This document shows positions 60,500-64,000 of a stretch of 64,000 bases of DNA, one piece after another (position 1 is the stretch's first letter; every line of letters starts with the position of its first letter). Made by a program: the position numbers and the translations under genes. Location: NCBI GenBank assembly GCA_018524725.1, contig JAEUWP010000262.1:182206-246205 (forward strand), read 5' to 3'. Source of the stretch: Podaxis mareebaensis (taxonomy: Eukaryota; Basidiomycota; Agaricomycetes; Agaricales; Agaricaceae). The notes under the pieces are model-generated. The model saw only the letters and a list, made by a program, of their open reading frames with translations. It did not search any database and was not told where the DNA came from.

Positions 60500-61990
60500 C
60501 TGATGCCCTTTATGCTTTCAATGCCCACAGAACTAAATGCAACTGGGCAAACTTCAGACGCACTATCAAAAAAGTGAAAAGAGCCTTCTTTGATCTCAAA
60601 ATCCTAGAAATATCAAGGGAAAAAAAGCATCCTTGGGATCTAATGTCCTGGGTTAAAAAGTGAAACCTTCCCCCATCCCAATCCATCCTCCATAAAGGCC
60701 AACCATGTGACAAAACAGAGAGCCTGTGGAAAGCACTTGATGAAACATACAATGTGGTGTCTAATTGACCAGTCGATCTAAACACAGCCAACTTTGCTCT
60801 AGATCGGAAAGAATGATCTTGGCCCCCTTTCTCAACTAGAGAATTAACAGATGCCCTCCTTCTATGTGCTAACTCATCTGCTCCAGGCCCAGATCACCTC
60901 ATGTGGGCCCACATCAAATTCCTCATGTCCAATGATGAATTCAAGTCAAACTTCGCCCTATTTGCCTCCACATGTATTCAATTCCATTCATGGCTGGAAT
61001 ACTTCAAGACCTCCACTTTGGTTATTATCCCCAAACTGAATAAACCTCATTACTTGACCCCAAAAATGTTCTGTCCTATTGTTCTCTTAAACACCTTAGG
61101 CAAACTTATTGAGAAGATGATCTCCAATCGTCTCCAATTTGAATCCACTCAGTTTGATCTCATCCACCCTCTCCAGTTTGGGGGCATCATTCATTGATCC
61201 ATGGAAGATGCTGGAGTCTTTGTCACTCATATGGTCTGCTCTGGATGGAAGAAGAACTTAAAAACAAGCATCCTTGCCTTTGATGTCACTCAATTCTTTC
61301 CTTCTATTAATCACTCTCTTTTAATTGAAATTTTAAAGAGACATGGTTTTCATTTGTCTATAGCTTCCTTCTTCTTAGATTATCTAATTAATCGCTCTAC
61401 CATGTACTCTTGGAACAATGAATCCTCCCCTCCTTTCCCTGCTTCTGTAGGCATAGGTCAAGAATCTGCTCTTTCACCAATTTTAACTGCTCTTTACCTT
61501 TCACCATTCATTCATAGATTTTCTAATGATGCTCAGTGTAAACTACTCTCTTTTGTTGACAATGGTCTCATCATAGTATAGTCTGAATCATTTCATACCA
61601 ACTGTAAACTACTCGCTTCTGTATACCTTAGCTGCAAACACTTATTAACATCAATGGGTCTTGCTCTTGAACACAACAAGACCAAGGCCTTTCACTTCTC
61701 CAACCATCCATGGGCAGAACCTGACCCACACATCATTGTCAATCATCCAACAGATGGTCAACTCATATTCAAACCCAAGCACTATCTCAGGTACTTAGGA
61801 TTTTACTTTGATCGAGCACTTTCCTTTAAAGAACACATCTGATACTACTCCACCAAAGCACTCTCCACTGTCAAGTGCATGTGCCTCCTTGGAAACTCCA
61901 TTTGAGGTTTATCCCCTCTACACAAGTGCCTCCTCTACAGGTCTTGTGTTGTATCTATTGCCACTTATAGCTTCTGTCTTTGGTTCAACT
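60500..61990 (+). pseudogene. LINE reverse transcriptase domain, inactivated
   Basis: RT blocks appear in order: APGPDHLMWAHIKF, LVIIPKLNKPHY, CPIVLLNTLGKLIEKMI, ILAFDVTQFFPSINHSLL (first catalytic Asp), and SVGIGQESALSPILTALYL. The box that should read F/Y-x-D-D is FVDNG at about 61553-61565, so the second Asp is Asn. In-frame stops occur at about 60661, 60766, 60810, 61195, 61579, 61840 and 61903. Five of these are TGA at positions where Arg is expected. Both the stops and the Asp-to-Asn change abolish activity. Confidence 0.88.
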
Positions 61991-62031
61991 GAAATGGCCA
62001 ATATAAAGGCCTAATCAAACAACTTCAACAA

Positions 62032-63378
62032 ATGCAATGGTCTGCAGCCCTTTGGATCACTGGTGCATTCCACACAACACCCACAGGTGGTGTGGAGGCC
62101 ATTGCTGGCCTTATTCCCATCCAACTACACCTATTTAAACTTGCCAAACAGTGCTCCCTCCATTTCCAAACTCTCCCCCCATCTCATCCCCTTAAAATTC
62201 TCACACATGATGTTGACCCCCTTGATGCACACTCTACAAAAACTCAATCCACAGTGCTTGACTTCATGTCTGATGCCCAACTTGTTTTGGATTGGTTTAA
62301 CCACCTTCACCCTGGTGCCAAACCAGGCCAGCATCTAGTCAATCATTTTGACTCCCAAATCCACTTCCACCAATGTCCCACCCCCACTGACAATAATATA
62401 AAGGCTAAATATATACATTCTCTGAACATAGCTAGGGATTCTTCTTTCTCGTCACCTGTATCACTAGTTGTCTCCTCTGATGGTTCTGTTCCCCTCAACC
62501 TGAGGCTCTCCACTACTTCCACTTTTCTTGTTTTTGGCTCTTCTGCTTCAGACATCCTCTCCTCCTCTGTTTGCCCCTGTGGGGAAGTCATCTCTTCTGA
62601 TGCTGAATCATATGCTATTCATCTCAGTCTCTTTTCCTCTATTTCTCTTGCCATTTCTCACAACTGTTCTTCTATAAATTTCTTTACAGACTCTATTTCT
62701 TCTACAAAGCTACTTTTTAATTATGGCCCCCACAGTGCTCATAAAGACACTTTAGCAGTCATTCCTCTTCTCCGAGAGTGGTTTTCTTCTTCCCCCCTCA
62801 ACAATATCCACTTCTGGTCAGTCCCTTCCTCAGAAAAATGGTCAGTTCACTTCCAAGCACACAACCTCACCAAGTCCTTGCACATCCCCAATAACCCACA
62901 GTTCCCTATCTGCACCTCCCTCAGCTATGTTCACAACCATTACATCAATAAATGCCTTGCTCTTTGGAGGCAGAAAATGAATGTTCCCAAATACTGAGGC
63001 TATAATTGGCTTCCTCTTACCAATCCTGCAGATCAACCCCTCAAACTGAAATATGCCAAAGGCAGCACTTGGCTCTCATCGGGTCTTGGTGCTGACCCCA
63101 ACCTTTGCATGTGCTTCACTCACTGTGTAACCAACCATGCACCTATTGGCACCTTCAGACAGCACTTCTTCCCAGGGTGCTACATCACTTCTTGCCCATG
63201 TGGTGAAGAACTTGAAACTTGGGACCACATCATCCATCACTGTCCCCTCTATCATTGGCCTTATGGTATTCATACAAATATCTACTGGCTCATCGAGTTT
63301 CTTCGCAAAAACCCAGCAGCATTCTCATTCACTGACCAGATACAAGGACCAATCACTTTTGAGGACTACAACACTTGA
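62032..63378 (+). pseudogene. LINE RNase H and C-terminal Cys/His region
   Basis: A long open stretch (62032-62997) contains the connection region and an RNase H-like core: LVVSSDGSVPL (Asp), SSDAESYAIHLS (Glu), INFFTDSISSTKLLF (Asp), so three catalytic acids remain. A TGA at 62995-62997 interrupts it. The frame then continues to 63378 with CPCGEELETWDHIIHHCPLY, the C-x-C...H-x4-C motif shared by many fungal and animal non-LTR ORF2 proteins, possibly for RNA or target recognition. Confidence 0.82.
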
Positions 63379-63704
63379 CAGCTTACTCAACAAGAGAGGT
63401 TGGCTCTACATGGTGCTCCAGACATTCACTAAAGGACCCTCCTTTCCTTCCTATGCATGCTTGCCTTTAGCTAGCTCCATTTTCCATCCACCTCTTCATC
63501 TTTGTCTCTTTTCTCTCTTTGATTAGTTGTACACTATATCTCATGTCAGTTGTCTCATTATTAGCTCCCTCACTCCCTTCCTCTATCTTCCCTTTCTCTC
63601 TGTTTCCTTCTCTGATTTGTAGGCTTTGGTTCTTGGGACTGCTATTGCACACCCATTTGTAGTAGCTAGTCTATTACAATAAATGTTAAATTAAAAAAAA
63701 AAAA

Positions 63705-63721
63705 AACTCTAATGTCCCAGG
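63705..63721. repeat. Right target-site duplication of the LINE
   Basis: Exact 17-bp copy of 57340-57356, beginning within the last two adenines of the poly(A) run. The 5' two A's are ambiguous, so the duplication is at least 15 bp. Confidence 0.9.
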
Positions 63722-64000
63722 AATTGATGAGTCACTCCCAGAAGAACTACCCAGCACTCCACCTCCACCTCCTCCATATCCTTCTCCCTATGTCACTGCA
63801 GATACCTCATCATCATTGTCATTGCAGTCACTGCACTACAACCCAATAATTGAGTTAGACTCTTCTGACTCTTCCCTGATAGGGAACTTCACTGTTTCCC
63901 ATTCCAGCTTATCTCCTATGGCATTATTTCTGCTGGAATATTCAGTATCAAAAAGTGTCAGCAATTTTGAAAAGTGTCAGAAATTAAAAAGTGTCAGCAA
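63722..64000. other. Older repeat DNA interrupted by the LINE, with terminal short tandem motif
   Basis: One plus-strand frame (NVPGIDESLPEELPSTPPP onward) runs open for about 80 codons with Pro/Ser/Asp composition and no known domain. It may be part of an older element split by the LINE, whose left part would be the plus frame at 57009-57248 (TWENAPFTHIFDLNGLYIQ). The last 50 bases hold three copies of aaaagtgtcag at about 63951, 63970 and 63987. The element continues beyond the window. Confidence 0.5.

Larger units (their letters stand above)
57357..63704 (+). mobile_element. Near full-length non-LTR retrotransposon (LINE, Tad/I type)
   Basis: A 6.35-kb element on the plus strand with ORF1 (nucleocapsid-like, Cys/His knuckles), APE-type endonuclease, reverse transcriptase, RNase H and a C-terminal Cys/His motif. 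It ends with AATAAA (63679-63684) and an A-rich tail (63692-63706, whose last bases overlap the repeat). A 17-bp perfect target-site duplication flanks it, so insertion was by target-primed reverse transcription and is essentially untruncated. In-frame stops in every coding segment mean it is dead in this copy. It is inserted into older repeat-like DNA, since sequence of the same CG-poor type continues on both sides. Confidence 0.92.

Overview
This window is nuclear DNA of a filamentous basidiomycete, most likely an Agaricomycete. The evidence is dense protein-coding genes on both strands, many 45-65 nt GT-AG introns per gene, very short intergenic gaps, and agaric-type transposable elements. 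No taxon below class can be defended from the sequence alone. Bases 1 to about 54,400 are gene-dense euchromatin with about 24 genes, nearly all with intact splice-consistent reading frames. Bases about 54,600 to 64,000 are a nested, CpG-poor transposon cluster.

Layout: an Hst3/Hst4-like sirtuin (725-2798); phosphoketolase (Xfp, 2985-5827) divergent from acetate kinase (6041-7540), together a complete xylulose-5-P/fructose-6-P to acetate/ATP shunt sharing a 213-bp intergenic region with a perfect CRE palindrome; an unknown disordered protein (7702-8993) whose start codon lies 23 bp from that of ERG24 sterol C-14 reductase (9017-10580); a secreted GH128-type glucanase (11155-12502); a YEATS/C2H2 nuclear protein (12952-16079); two neighbouring small C2H2 zinc-finger regulators (16338-17190 and 18785-20294) with long gene-free flanks; two membrane proteins (22599-23820 and 24279-25869); a long disordered poly-proline protein (26155-29181); an MMTAG2-type protein (29328-30139); the OLA1/YchF ATPase (30230-32122) with a head-to-tail duplicated intron; an OBAP/DUF1264 protein (32341-33331); a Thr-rich GPI-type surface protein (33447-34148); a Mediator MED25-like subunit (34291-37254); a PITH protein (37372-38280); a UBX protein (38723-39720); the Urm1-activating E1/sulfurtransferase UBA4 (39769-41278); APC10/DOC1 (41350-42203); a DDT/PHD chromatin factor (42336-45736); an alpha/beta hydrolase (46018-47083); the DEAD-box helicase DBP2 with its large 3'-located intron (47203-49806); a Ras/Rap-type GTPase (50165-51092); an RS-type cyclophilin (51264-52487); and eIF4B (52546-54360).

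The right end holds a decayed DDE transposase (minus strand, about 55180-56950) and a near full-length non-LTR retrotransposon of Tad/I type (57357-63704). The retrotransposon has ORF1 zinc knuckles, endonuclease, reverse transcriptase, RNase H, a poly(A) tail and a 17-bp target-site duplication. Both elements are inactivated mainly by TGA stops where arginine is expected, and are strongly CpG-depleted, which points to past cytosine methylation and deamination.

The strongest candidates for a second look are the duplicated back-to-back introns in OLA1, the shared Xfp/Ack control region, the DBP2 intron, the MED25-like gene, coding exons that contain only the initiator codon, and the methylation-scarred TE nest. 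No wholly new multi-gene system is evident.
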